64,000 nt of DNA from NCBI GenBank assembly GCA_963824085.1, contig CAWGNT010000023.1, positions 434,001-498,000 of the forward strand, written 5' to 3'. Source of the DNA: JARRNE01 sp963824085. GTDB lineage: Bacteria; Pseudomonadota; Gammaproteobacteria; Chromatiales; Chromatiaceae. The notes below the pieces were generated by a model. That model was not told where the DNA came from. It saw nothing but the letters and a program-made list of their open reading frames with translations, and searched no databases. Position 1 is the stretch's first letter, and each line of letters opens with the position of its first letter. The translations under genes and the position numbers were made by a program. Positions 8,891-17,494 of the stretch are shown one piece after another.

Positions 8891-9253
8891 AGCGGACTCC
8901 TTGGTGTCGGGAAAGAAAATGCGGTCCGACGCCCGAAAAGCAACGCTCCGGTTGCCGCACGTCCGCTGGGTCTCATCCGCAAATTGTGGGACGCGGACCC
9001 ATCGAGCCGCCAAGGCACCGCGGGTGTCCCGTCGTCCCATCCTTATGGCTGTTTCGTGACTTGCGCGGCAGTTTTCTGCGTCCTGGCGGCAGACAAGGAT
9101 CAGCGAAAGGGAGATAATTTCGCAGCGATCTTCCGCTGACTTGCGGGGTTCGCGAGCCCCTAAGATCGGTGGGTTGTTCTTTTCCGCTTTATCAAAGTGT
9201 TGTACACTCTTCTTCGAATAATACTAAAGCCAGCCATCTCGCCGACACGTCTT

Positions 9254-9421
9254 ATGAACGCAAAGCACTGCCGTCGTAAGCCCGATCTCTTTTCCGTTCT
9301 CCTTCTCGCGGTCGCATTGGGGATGTCTGTCACCTTGGCCTACCAGATCAATGTGTATTATGGGGGGGAGCAAGTTCCGATCGCCAAGCAGTCGCCGTCG
9401 GCGGGCGGAGTTGGCGGATAG
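9254..9421 (+). CDS. Small single-pass membrane protein (hypothetical)
   Basis: A 55-residue open frame from ATG 9254. An in-frame TTG at 9197 would add 19 residues. A basic N-terminus (HCRRKPD) precedes one hydrophobic segment (LFSVLLLAVALGMSVTLAY), then a short polar tail rich in Gly and Ser. The layout, basic residues then a membrane helix, suggests an inner-membrane protein, but I recognise no family. The ribosome-binding site is weak. It lies in the plus-strand island between apaG and pdxA. Confidence 0.4.
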   Translation: MNAKHCRRKPDLFSVLLLAVALGMSVTLAYQINVYYGGEQVPIAKQSPSAGGVGG

Positions 9422-9729
9422 ACCGGAGCCGGCTGTGGGCTCCTCCCGTCGGAGAGGGGCAGGCCTGTCGTAACATCCCTGCGGTTGTGCCCTGGGCCCC
9501 GTCGGCGTTGCCCAATCCCGACCCTTCCCTTCCTTGTGCCACGGTGCGCGCACGGACCCTGCGGTCCGGCTGCGATATCCGAGTCTTCCTCACCCCGCGA
9601 GCCTTGGGTCGACCTCCAGGTCGGCTTGCGTTGATGGTTCCAGATTGACTATTGTCGAATCCGTTCCTTCGCGAGAGACTGAATCGCTTCCGCGGCATAT
9701 TCGGGAGAGCCGCCACAAACGGCTGAGCG
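9422..9729. other. Gene-free stretch, 308 bases
   Basis: No convincing coding frame, RNA or repeat. Open frames on either strand here show no family resemblance and no ribosome-binding site. It probably holds the promoter of the downstream dehydrogenase gene, but no clear -35/-10 pair stands out. Confidence 0.5.
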
Positions 9730-10671
9730 ATGTCCATGACAGCAAAACTGAGAGTTGCGGTGATTGGCGTTGGCTACCTAGGCCGTTTCCACGCCCTGAT
9801 CTACTCCCGTATGCCAGACGTGGAGCTGGTCGGGGTCGTCGACAGCGATGCAGAAAAGGCCAACCGCGTTGCCGCAGAGGCCGGCTGTGACGCCTTTACC
9901 GACCCCGTGGCGTTACTAGGTGTTGCGCAAGCAGTCAGCGTCGTGGTGCCCACCACCGCGCATCTGGACGTGGCGGCGCCCTTTCTTCGGCAGGGAATAC
10001 ACGTCCTCTTGGAAAAGCCGATAGCCGCAAGCAAGGCGGACGGAGAGGAAATCGTAAGGCTGGCTGAGCAGTCGGGGGCAGTCCTGCAGATCGGCCACCT
10101 CGAGCGCTTCAACGCGGGAGTCATGGCGCTGGCGGAGCGGATTTCAGAGCCCCGGTACGTCGAAGCGCAGCGCATCGGGGGATTCGTTGAGCGCGCCACC
10201 GATGTAGATGTCGTCTCCGACCTCATGATCCACGACATCGATATCATTCTGTCCCTGATGGGCTCGACGCTTCGGGATGTCAGAGCCGTCGGCACTTCCG
10301 TACTGACAAACCACGTCGACATCGCCAGCGCACGCCTGGAGTTCGCGAACGGGGCCGTGGCAAATGTGGTGGCGAGTAGGGTATCGGACAAACAGACGCG
10401 CCGGATACGTGTATTCCAGCAACGCATGTATCTGTCTCTGGACTTTGTCGAGCAGACCATTGACGTCGCATACCCAAAAGCCGCGCAGGGCTCGGAGCGA
10501 CCGAGCATCGTGCGTGAGCGCATCGCGGTGGAGCCGGTGAAGCCGCTCGACCGGGAGTTGGACGCGTTCGTCGCATGCGTCCGCACCCGCACGGCGCCGG
10601 TCGTCGACGGGCGAGTCGGATTGGAGGCATTGGATGTGGCGTTACAGGTGCAGTCGAGTATCGGCGGCTGA
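9730..10671 (+). CDS. Gfo/Idh/MocA-family NAD(P)-dependent oxidoreductase
   Basis: Predicted sugar or sugar-nucleotide dehydrogenase of 313 residues. The N-terminal Rossmann fold has RVAVIGVGYLGRFHALIY (GxGxxG-type nucleotide binding, residues about 7-25), then VVVPTTAHLDVAAPFLRQGIHVLLEKPIA, whose EKP is the family's cofactor/catalytic signature. The C-terminal domain has DLMIHDIDIILSLMG, with the catalytic His region. Relatives act on UDP-GlcNAc or inositol; here the substrate is unknown. Genes of this type near lipid A genes often modify UDP-GlcNAc (GnnA-like); that is only a suggestion. Confidence 0.85.
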   Translation: MSMTAKLRVAVIGVGYLGRFHALIYSRMPDVELVGVVDSDAEKANRVAAEAGCDAFTDPVALLGVAQAVSVVVPTTAHLDVAAPFLRQGIHVLLEKPIAASKADGEEIVRLAEQSGAVLQIGHLERFNAGVMALAERISEPRYVEAQRIGGFVERATDVDVVSDLMIHDIDIILSLMGSTLRDVRAVGTSVLTNHVDIASARLEFANGAVANVVASRVSDKQTRRIRVFQQRMYLSLDFVEQTIDVAYPKAAQGSERPSIVRERIAVEPVKPLDRELDAFVACVRTRTAPVVDGRVGLEALDVALQVQSSIGG

Positions 10672-10725
10672 GAAGGCGAAGACCACCGCGTAAGGCGCTG
10701 CCTGCCGAATCGCACGCGTCGCACA

Positions 10726-11256
10726 ATGAAGGGAATGTACTACTTCGCCTACGGGTCGAACCTCCATCCGGCGAGGCTACGCGAGCGAGCGCCCGGCGCC
10801 CGTGTTGTCGCCCGAGCCTTGCTGCGCGGCCACGAGCTGCGCTTTCATAAGCGCGGACGGGACGGCTCCGGCAAGTGTGATGCCTGGACGACCGGGGCCT
10901 CGCGGGATTTGGTGCATGGGGTCATATACCGGATCTCTGCGCGTGAGCGGCACCGCCTCGATCAAGTGGAGGGGGTCGGACAGGGTTACGACAGGGTGCA
11001 GCTGCGCGTCTCTGCGCGCGGTCGCTGTCGTGTTGTATTTGCCTATCTTGCACGTCCCGCCGCCATCGTCAGCGACCTCCAGCCTTACGGTTGGTACCTG
11101 GACTACCTGCTGTGCGGCGCCCGCTACCACGGGCTGCCCGGCCGATACGTGAAGGGGATCTCCAGGATCCCACGTCTGAGGGATCTCTCCAGCGCCAGAC
11201 GCCGCCGACACCGCGGCGTTATTGCGAGGCACGTTCGACCAGCCCAATCGCCGTGA
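10726..11256 (+). CDS. Gamma-glutamylcyclotransferase-like (GGCT/AIG2) protein
   Basis: 176 residues. The N-terminal YYFAYGSNLHPARLRERAPGARVV is the GGCT fold signature, with the YGSNL substrate loop. The expected catalytic Glu lies in RHRLDQVEGVGQGYDR. Family members release 5-oxoproline from gamma-glutamyl compounds or have related acyl-transfer roles; the substrate here is unknown. Its 3' end overlaps the end of convergent pdxA by 38 bases. It follows the dehydrogenase by 54 bases and may share a transcript. Confidence 0.82.
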   Translation: MKGMYYFAYGSNLHPARLRERAPGARVVARALLRGHELRFHKRGRDGSGKCDAWTTGASRDLVHGVIYRISARERHRLDQVEGVGQGYDRVQLRVSARGRCRVVFAYLARPAAIVSDLQPYGWYLDYLLCGARYHGLPGRYVKGISRIPRLRDLSSARRRRHRGVIARHVRPAQSP

Positions 11257-12223
11257 TCACGGCGGCCCGGAGGCTCCCCCTGTCCGCTTGTCCGGTCCCT
11301 GCGAGGTCCAACGCGGTGCCGTGGTCGACCGATGTCCGGATGATGGGCAGGCCCAAGGTGACGTTCACTGCCTGACCGAACCCCAGACGCTTCAGGACCG
11401 GCAGCCCCTGATCGTGGTACATCGCCAACACCGCGTCCGTCCGCTGTAGCTTGTCGGACAGAAAGGCGGTGTCTGCGGGCACTGGGCCAACCAAGTCGAA
11501 ACCCTCGGTGCGCAAGCGCGTCAGAACCGGATCGATGACCTCGACTTCTTCTTTCCCGAGGTGCCCTCCCTCGCCCGCGTGGGGGTTCAGTCCGCAGACC
11601 ACGACGCGCGGCCTGTCGATGGCGAAGCGCTTGCGCAGATCACGGAAAAGGACCCGGATTACCCGTTCGAGATGGTCCTGGGTGAGGTGCGCGCTGACCT
11701 TGGCGAGGGGCAGGTGAGTGGTTGCGAGAGCCACCCGGAGCCCGGGGGCCATGAGCATCATCACCGGAACGGCGCTGCAGCGCTCGGCCAGAAACTCGGT
11801 GTGGCCGGTAAAGACCGTGCCGGCCTCGTTGATGACGCCCTTGTGAACAGGACCAGTGACCAGCGCATCGAGCTGACCTGAAAGACAGCCGTCGCACCCG
11901 GCACCGAGGGTGCGAACGACATATCCGGCATTATGCGGATCGAGGACGCCGGGGACGGCAGGGCGACACAGCGGGACCGCGAGCACCTTGAGAGTGCCCC
12001 TGCGGTGTGGAGTAGGCGAAGCGTCCGCGTCGAAGGGAAGCAGCTCCAGTGATAGGCCGAGGTGGTCTGCTCGTTCGTGCAGCAGCCTCGCATCGGCGAT
12101 GGCCACCAGCTCCGCGGGAAGCTCCTCATGACAGGCGATCTGAACGCAGAGCTCGGGGCCAATCCCGGCCGGCTCACCGGGGGTGAGGGCGATACGTGGT
12201 AGCTGTCGTCCCCCCGCAGCCAT
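11219..12223 (-). CDS. pdxA: 4-hydroxythreonine-4-phosphate dehydrogenase
   Basis: NAD-dependent oxidation of 4-phosphohydroxy-threonine in vitamin B6 synthesis. It is 334 residues, the usual size. Signatures: RIALTPGEPAGIGPELC at the N-terminus, VTGPVHKGVINEAG, FTGHTEFLAE, ATTHLPLAKVSAHLT, GLNPHAGEGGHLG (metal-binding His region) and AMYHDQGLPVLKRLGFG. Its ATG (12221-12223) abuts the surA stop codon with no gap, so the two are translationally coupled. The normal downstream gene rsmA is absent. Confidence 0.97.
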   Translation of the reverse strand: MAAGGRQLPRIALTPGEPAGIGPELCVQIACHEELPAELVAIADARLLHERADHLGLSLELLPFDADASPTPHRRGTLKVLAVPLCRPAVPGVLDPHNAGYVVRTLGAGCDGCLSGQLDALVTGPVHKGVINEAGTVFTGHTEFLAERCSAVPVMMLMAPGLRVALATTHLPLAKVSAHLTQDHLERVIRVLFRDLRKRFAIDRPRVVVCGLNPHAGEGGHLGKEEVEVIDPVLTRLRTEGFDLVGPVPADTAFLSDKLQRTDAVLAMYHDQGLPVLKRLGFGQAVNVTLGLPIIRTSVDHGTALDLAGTGQADRGSLRAAVITAIGLVERASQ

Positions 12224-13552
12224 CTATTCTTTAGGTCCTTCGTGCCGGAGACGTATTTCCACGTAGGCTTCGTCACGCAAGCGACGTAGCCACTGATCGA
12301 TGGCCTCTTGAGCCTTGCGCTCCCGAATCGCCTCTCGAGCCTTCAGCCGCATCACTTCCTTGGTCGTATCTTGGCGTCGACGCTCGAGAACTTGCACGAT
12401 ATGCCATCCGAAGCTGGTCTTGAACGGTTGGCTGATCTCGTTGGGCGCCAGCCTATCCATCTGTTTCTCGAACTCCGGTACCGTGTCGCCAGGATTCAGC
12501 CAGCCGAGGTCCCCGCCCTTTAGAGCGGAGCCCGTGTCGTCGGAGTGCGAGCGAGCCAGCGTAGCAAAATCGTCGCCCCCGACGATGCGCAGCCGCAACT
12601 GGTCCAGGCGACGCTTGGCATCATCATCGGACACAACCTCGTTCGTACGGATCAGGATGTGCCTCGCGTGTGTCTGTGTGACGACTTCCGGGCCGGAGCC
12701 CTTCACGTCGGTCAGCTTGATGATGTGAAAGCCGCTGGGGCTGCGCAGCGGATCGCTGATGTCGCCTTTGGCCATGGTGTGCGCCAAGTCCTCGGCCAGC
12801 GTAGGTACCTCTCCGATCTTGAACCAGCCGAGGTCTCCTCCCTCCAGGGCCTGCCTCCCGTCGGAGTAACGCAAGGCCAATTGGGCGAAGTCGGCACCTG
12901 CGCGCAGGCGCTTCACCAAATCCCGGGCTTTCTGCTCGGCCTTCTTCACGACGTCCGGCGGCGCTCCCTCGGGAACAGCGACCAGGATGTGCGAGAGGCG
13001 CACGTCTGTTCGCTGTATCAGGGAGCTCGACTCGTTTGCCAAGAAGCGGTCGATCTCCTGATCCGTCACCTTGATGTTCTTTACAACCTCTTGGGCCTGC
13101 AGCCGCGAGGTGATGAGCTGTTCTCGCGTGTCCCGTCGGAAGTCCTCAAAACTAATCCCGCCAGCCTCCATGGTCTTGGCAAGGTTCTCAAGCGTCATGC
13201 CGTTTCGCTGGGCGATGTTCGTCAATGCCTGCGTCAGCATCGCGTCGTCCACTTGGATGCCGAGCTGCTTGGCCCGCTGCAGCTGCAGACGCTTGAGCAC
13301 TAACCGCTCCAGCACTTGTTGCTCGAGAACCGGGCGCGGCGGCAGTGGCGTTCCCTTACTTTGCAGTTGCGGGATAACGAGGTCTATCTGATGCTCGAGC
13401 TCGCTGCGGACGATGACGTCGTCGTTGACCACTGCCACGATCGAGTCCAGCTCTTCCACGGCGTTTGCCGGACTCGCTCCGGCGAGCAGATAGAGTAGAA
13501 GCGCGAGCAGTGCCGCCCATCGCTGCCGTTGCGGCACATAGTCAATCGGCAT
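12224..13552 (-). CDS. surA: Periplasmic peptidyl-prolyl isomerase / outer-membrane chaperone SurA
   Basis: Periplasmic chaperone that escorts outer-membrane proteins, LptD included, to the Bam machine. The product is about 442 residues from ATG 13552; an ATG at 13561 is also possible. A signal peptide (WAALLALLLYLLAGASPANA) is followed by the SurA N-terminal domain (VEELDSIVAVVNDDVIVRSEL). Two parvulin domains follow, beginning at VRLSHILVAVPEG and ARHILIRTNEV, each with the DLGWF/DLGWL loop. The start overlaps the lptD stop by 11 bases. The reading frame continues far upstream through lptD, but that part is a shadow. Confidence 0.95.
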   Translation of the reverse strand: MPIDYVPQRQRWAALLALLLYLLAGASPANAVEELDSIVAVVNDDVIVRSELEHQIDLVIPQLQSKGTPLPPRPVLEQQVLERLVLKRLQLQRAKQLGIQVDDAMLTQALTNIAQRNGMTLENLAKTMEAGGISFEDFRRDTREQLITSRLQAQEVVKNIKVTDQEIDRFLANESSSLIQRTDVRLSHILVAVPEGAPPDVVKKAEQKARDLVKRLRAGADFAQLALRYSDGRQALEGGDLGWFKIGEVPTLAEDLAHTMAKGDISDPLRSPSGFHIIKLTDVKGSGPEVVTQTHARHILIRTNEVVSDDDAKRRLDQLRLRIVGGDDFATLARSHSDDTGSALKGGDLGWLNPGDTVPEFEKQMDRLAPNEISQPFKTSFGWHIVQVLERRRQDTTKEVMRLKAREAIRERKAQEAIDQWLRRLRDEAYVEIRLRHEGPKE

Positions 13553-16238
13553 GATAGCCATAGATACTGCGCTCCAGATACCTGTTGATCTGATTGCCAA
13601 AGGCCCCAAGTCCCGCCAACTCGACCTGGAGCATGACCGACGTGTTGCCGCTGCTCGTGGGACTGGTCTTGATGTGCCGGCCGAGGAGGCGCACCCGCCA
13701 GCAGCACTTTCCATACTCAAGACCGGCGAAGGCCTCCATGGTTTCGTTGTAGAGCAGGGAGTAGAACCAGCGGCCAACGAGACCCAGCTGCCGATTGACG
13801 GGCCACTGGAAAGCGAGGTCAGTATCTTCGTAGCGAGTAGCCTCTGTGTCTCCGACGTCGAAGCGGTAGGCGAGGTTGACCAGTCGGTGCTCCGGCGTTT
13901 CATAGTGGAGCTCGACCGCCCTCTTTTCCCACTGGTCGGTGGTCGTGTTTGGATTCCATTGGAGACTCGCACGCCCGCTCCAGTTCGGGAGGAAGCGCGC
14001 GGACAGCTCGCCGGCGACGGAAGACGTCGTGCTGGTCTGTGGGGGACCCGCGATCTGTACGTCTCGATTCCGGAAGTAGAGGATCTGACCGACGCTGGCA
14101 CTGAAGAGCTCGTAGCCGGATGCGGTCCCCAAGGTCCGGGAGGTGAGCCCGACCGTCAGCTGGTTGGCGTCGCCGATGCGGTCACGGCCCGTGAACCGGT
14201 TGGGTCGGAAGAGACTGGCAAAACTGAACGTCAACTCCGAGCTGTCAAAGACCGGCGTGTCGCCCTGATCGACGTACGGCGTAAGCAAGTAGTACAGCCG
14301 CGGCTCCAGCGTCTGCACCGCGTCCCTGCCAAGCCAATCCACATTGCGCTCGAACACGAGGCGGCCATCGACGTTGAGGCTCGGAATGGTGTGGGAGGGA
14401 CTCGTCGGATCCCCCGACTGCGCATTGTCCAACAGATAGGCGGTCTGGTAGAGGTTGACGCGAGGCCTCAGGTATCCGTAGGGGCGTCTCAGTACCCAGC
14501 TCACGTAGGGCTGCACGGCCAAGCGCTGGCCGTAGACCGTGGCGGGCTGATAAAAGTAGTCGTACTCCCCGCCCAGACCGGCCTCGACACCGGAGCGGGA
14601 ACGATAGGGTGAGAGGCTCAGCAGTAGCTGCGGGAGCTGGGCGTAGGGTCGGTCTGCAGCGGGAATCGTCGGGTCGACCGTCTGGAAGTCCCGTACCCGA
14701 CTCAGGAGGCTCCATCCGTTTCCCGTATAGACGAGGTCGCCGCGGCGCTCGATATTGCGGGCGCTCGTAACTTCGAGTCGGTTTCCGAAGTCCTGTAGAT
14801 ACTGGTCATCCGAGACGTAGTTGAAATTGACGGCAGAGGACCAGTGCGACCCGTACTGCCCGTTTTGCTCAAGGCGGAAAGCCCCACGCGGGGAGTTGGT
14901 GCTGTATGCCTTGTCGTTCGCCATGCCCTCGCCGTAGAGCTCCACCTGTTGGACAGGGGACAGGTAGCGAAACTCTGTGCCGAGCATCACCCCTCTTTTT
15001 GCCATATACATGGGGTAAAAGGTTGCGTCCATGGTGGGCGCGATATTCCAGTAGTACGGAACGGTCAGCTGGAAGCCCTTGGAATTCGACGTGCCGATGG
15101 AAGGAATGAGAAACCCGCTTCTGCGGCGGTCGTCGATGGGGAACGAGATATAGGGCGTGTAGAGCATCGGCACCCCTAGGACGCGAAGCTTGGCGTCCCG
15201 CGCGACCCCCATTCCCTCGACCTGGTCGAGATCGAGCTTGGACGCCTCCAGTGACCAGGCGTTTTGGCCAGGTTGACAGGTGGTATAGGTGACGTTGCTG
15301 AAGCGAGTCGATGTCCGGCTCAGGAGGTCCGCCTGGTCGGCTGACCCGCGGGCGTTGATTGGACCGGTGAGCCGGTAGTGCGTATTGGTGAGGGTTCCCC
15401 GATCGGTACTTAGGTTCACCAGGGCGTGGGTCCCGACGGCCCGCACGCCGGGGTGCGTGAAATAGGCATTGCCGTCGGCCACGACGTCGCCGGTGCGGCG
15501 ATTGTACGTGATCTCGTCGGCCATGATTTCTTCGCTTCCGCGCTCGACTTGGACATCGCCGCGCAGCGTGATCACCTTGGTCGCCTCGTCGTAAGTGACG
15601 CTATCGGCGCTCAGATCGATGGGCTCTTGTTTGGTCGGTGCAGGCGGCAACGCGGCGCTGCCAGGCGGCGCCGCACCTCCTCCATTACGCCCTCTCGCCG
15701 GACCGCAGTAGCTCCAAGAAAGCCCGTCGTACAAGCGATGCTGGGTGCTTGGGCTAGTTTGGCTTGCCGTAGGCGTCGACTCCTGGGTTGCGGACTCGCA
15801 TGCCGAGGCATCTGTCCCGGCTGGGCTGGACGCCGGGGTGGCCGCGGTTTCCGGCTGCGGGGAGGCGGTTGCGACCGTCCGGTCATCCGAGGGAGGTGCG
15901 GGCTGCGGCGCCAAGGCGGCGGAGGCGAGGATCGGACTTGGTGTCACCGACACCTTTGCGTCGTTTGTCCCGCCGCGCGCTACGGCAGGCCGCGCCTTGG
16001 CGGGGGCGGGACCGGCAGCAAGCGCTTGGCGCGGGATCGTGGACTGGGCGACATTGGTCTGAGCTGGGATATGCTGCTCTCGCTGCGGCGCCGTGCCTAG
16101 GCTAGCCGCGCACGACCAGCCGGCCCCCGAGGGCTCGGCGACGCATTGCCAACCGCCACTTGTCGCCGCGGTGGAAATGGCTGTGTGCAGGGCGATGGAT
16201 CCGAGAAGGAGCGCTCTGAACTGGAGAGGCGGGGGCAC
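13542..16238 (-). CDS. lptD: LPS-assembly protein LptD
   Basis: Outer-membrane beta-barrel that inserts lipopolysaccharide into the cell surface together with LptE. The proposed start is GTG 16238, giving about 898 residues. It begins just before a signal-like stretch (FRALLLGSIALHTAIS); the frame is open to 16616, but that part would cross the divergent amgK start. After a Pro/Ala-rich linker comes the jelly-roll (OstA) domain, starting about PIDLSADSVTYDEATKVITLRGDV. The LptD barrel domain follows (MLYTPYISFPIDDRRRSGFLIPSIG) and ends NQINRYLERSIYGYHAD. Start is uncertain; identity is firm. Confidence 0.93.
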   Translation of the reverse strand: MPPPLQFRALLLGSIALHTAISTAATSGGWQCVAEPSGAGWSCAASLGTAPQREQHIPAQTNVAQSTIPRQALAAGPAPAKARPAVARGGTNDAKVSVTPSPILASAALAPQPAPPSDDRTVATASPQPETAATPASSPAGTDASACESATQESTPTASQTSPSTQHRLYDGLSWSYCGPARGRNGGGAAPPGSAALPPAPTKQEPIDLSADSVTYDEATKVITLRGDVQVERGSEEIMADEITYNRRTGDVVADGNAYFTHPGVRAVGTHALVNLSTDRGTLTNTHYRLTGPINARGSADQADLLSRTSTRFSNVTYTTCQPGQNAWSLEASKLDLDQVEGMGVARDAKLRVLGVPMLYTPYISFPIDDRRRSGFLIPSIGTSNSKGFQLTVPYYWNIAPTMDATFYPMYMAKRGVMLGTEFRYLSPVQQVELYGEGMANDKAYSTNSPRGAFRLEQNGQYGSHWSSAVNFNYVSDDQYLQDFGNRLEVTSARNIERRGDLVYTGNGWSLLSRVRDFQTVDPTIPAADRPYAQLPQLLLSLSPYRSRSGVEAGLGGEYDYFYQPATVYGQRLAVQPYVSWVLRRPYGYLRPRVNLYQTAYLLDNAQSGDPTSPSHTIPSLNVDGRLVFERNVDWLGRDAVQTLEPRLYYLLTPYVDQGDTPVFDSSELTFSFASLFRPNRFTGRDRIGDANQLTVGLTSRTLGTASGYELFSASVGQILYFRNRDVQIAGPPQTSTTSSVAGELSARFLPNWSGRASLQWNPNTTTDQWEKRAVELHYETPEHRLVNLAYRFDVGDTEATRYEDTDLAFQWPVNRQLGLVGRWFYSLLYNETMEAFAGLEYGKCCWRVRLLGRHIKTSPTSSGNTSVMLQVELAGLGAFGNQINRYLERSIYGYHAD

Positions 16239-16442
16239 GGTATGCTTCGTACTCGGCTTGTTGATCTTACGACGAGGGCGCGGCGGCCCAGGGTGCCGCG
16301 GTAAAATCGCATATTCGACGTGCTGCTTCAAACGTGGCGACTCGACGAATTGTCCTGTCTCAGGTTTGCAGTCGCGGGACCTGCCTGCTGGACAGGTTAC
16401 ACCCGATGCACGTGGCTCTTTCGGTATAAGGGGGAACACCGA

Positions 16443-17438
16443 ATGTCGGTGCGACGCATGCAGCTCGATAGCTGGTTGCGGACAATCTTGGGCGATGACC
16501 GATTTGGCCTCGACCTGGCTTCTAGCGACGCCAGCTTTCGCCGCTATTGGCGGGTCCGGACCGGCGACGGCAGCCTGATCGCTATGGACGCGCCTCCTGG
16601 TAAAGAGGACGTTCACCGTTTCGTGGACATCGCCGCGCGATTGCGGTCGGTAGGTCTGAATGCGCCGGAAGTGTTAGCGCAGGATCCGGCTCAGGGATTC
16701 CTTCTCCTCACTGATCTCGGGGAGCGGCTCTACCTGAATGCCCTAAATGCGCAAAGCGTGGACAGGCTGTACGCGGACGCCCTGAGGGCTCTGGCGGTGT
16801 TCCAAGCCTGTGGAGCCACAGAGGGCCTGCCAGTTTACGACGATGCCTTGCTTCGAAGGGAGCTGGAGCTGTTCCGCGAGTGGCTGCTGAAGCGACACCT
16901 AGGAGTCATCCTCTCTCCCGCAGAGAAACGCGATCTCGATCTTGCACTCGACCAGTTGGTTGCAAATGCGCTCGAGCAGCCGCGCGTGTTCGTGCATCGG
17001 GACTACCATTCGCGCAACCTCCTGGCGACGAGCCCCCCATCGCCAGGGATACTGGATTTTCAGGATGCCGTCGTGGGTCCTGTGACCTACGACCTGGTTT
17101 CTCTGCTCAGAGACTGTTACGTCGCTTGGCCGGAGGAGCGCGTGCGTGCTTGGGCGCAGGGATACTTCGAGCTCGCGGTCCAGTCGGGTATCCTGCGGGA
17201 GACCGATGAGGCCGGCTTCATGCGCTGGTTCGATCTCACGGGTGTGCAGCGCCACCTGAAGGCCAGCGGCATCTTCGCTCGCCTCAATGACCGGGATGGG
17301 AAGTCCGGCTATCTGAAGGATATCCCGCGCACGCTGGGTTACGTGGTTGCGGTGGCGCCACGCTACGCGGAGCTGCACGCGCTCGCAGGCCTGGTCCGGG
17401 AACGTGTTCTGCCGGCGCTGGGATCCGGCCAGCCCTGA
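16443..17438 (+). CDS. amgK: N-acetylmuramate/N-acetylglucosamine kinase AmgK-like phosphotransferase
   Basis: Aminoglycoside-phosphotransferase-fold sugar kinase, 331 residues from ATG 16443, which follows a GGGGGA ribosome-binding site; the frame opens earlier, at 16320. In Pseudomonas AmgK phosphorylates MurNAc at C1 to recycle peptidoglycan, feeding MurU. Seen here: SSDASFRRYWRV, LLTDLGERLYL, the catalytic VFVHRDYHSRNLL (HxD-N) and the metal-binding GILDFQDAVVGPVTYDLVSLL. It diverges from lptD as in pseudomonads, but murU, normally next, is missing and purD (minus) lies beyond. Confidence 0.85.
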   Translation: MSVRRMQLDSWLRTILGDDRFGLDLASSDASFRRYWRVRTGDGSLIAMDAPPGKEDVHRFVDIAARLRSVGLNAPEVLAQDPAQGFLLLTDLGERLYLNALNAQSVDRLYADALRALAVFQACGATEGLPVYDDALLRRELELFREWLLKRHLGVILSPAEKRDLDLALDQLVANALEQPRVFVHRDYHSRNLLATSPPSPGILDFQDAVVGPVTYDLVSLLRDCYVAWPEERVRAWAQGYFELAVQSGILRETDEAGFMRWFDLTGVQRHLKASGIFARLNDRDGKSGYLKDIPRTLGYVVAVAPRYAELHALAGLVRERVLPALGSGQP

Positions 17439-17494
17439 CCCTCGATCGTCTGAAGATCTTTCCGCTACTGGCGGTTCAAGCGCCCTTGTCTAGG

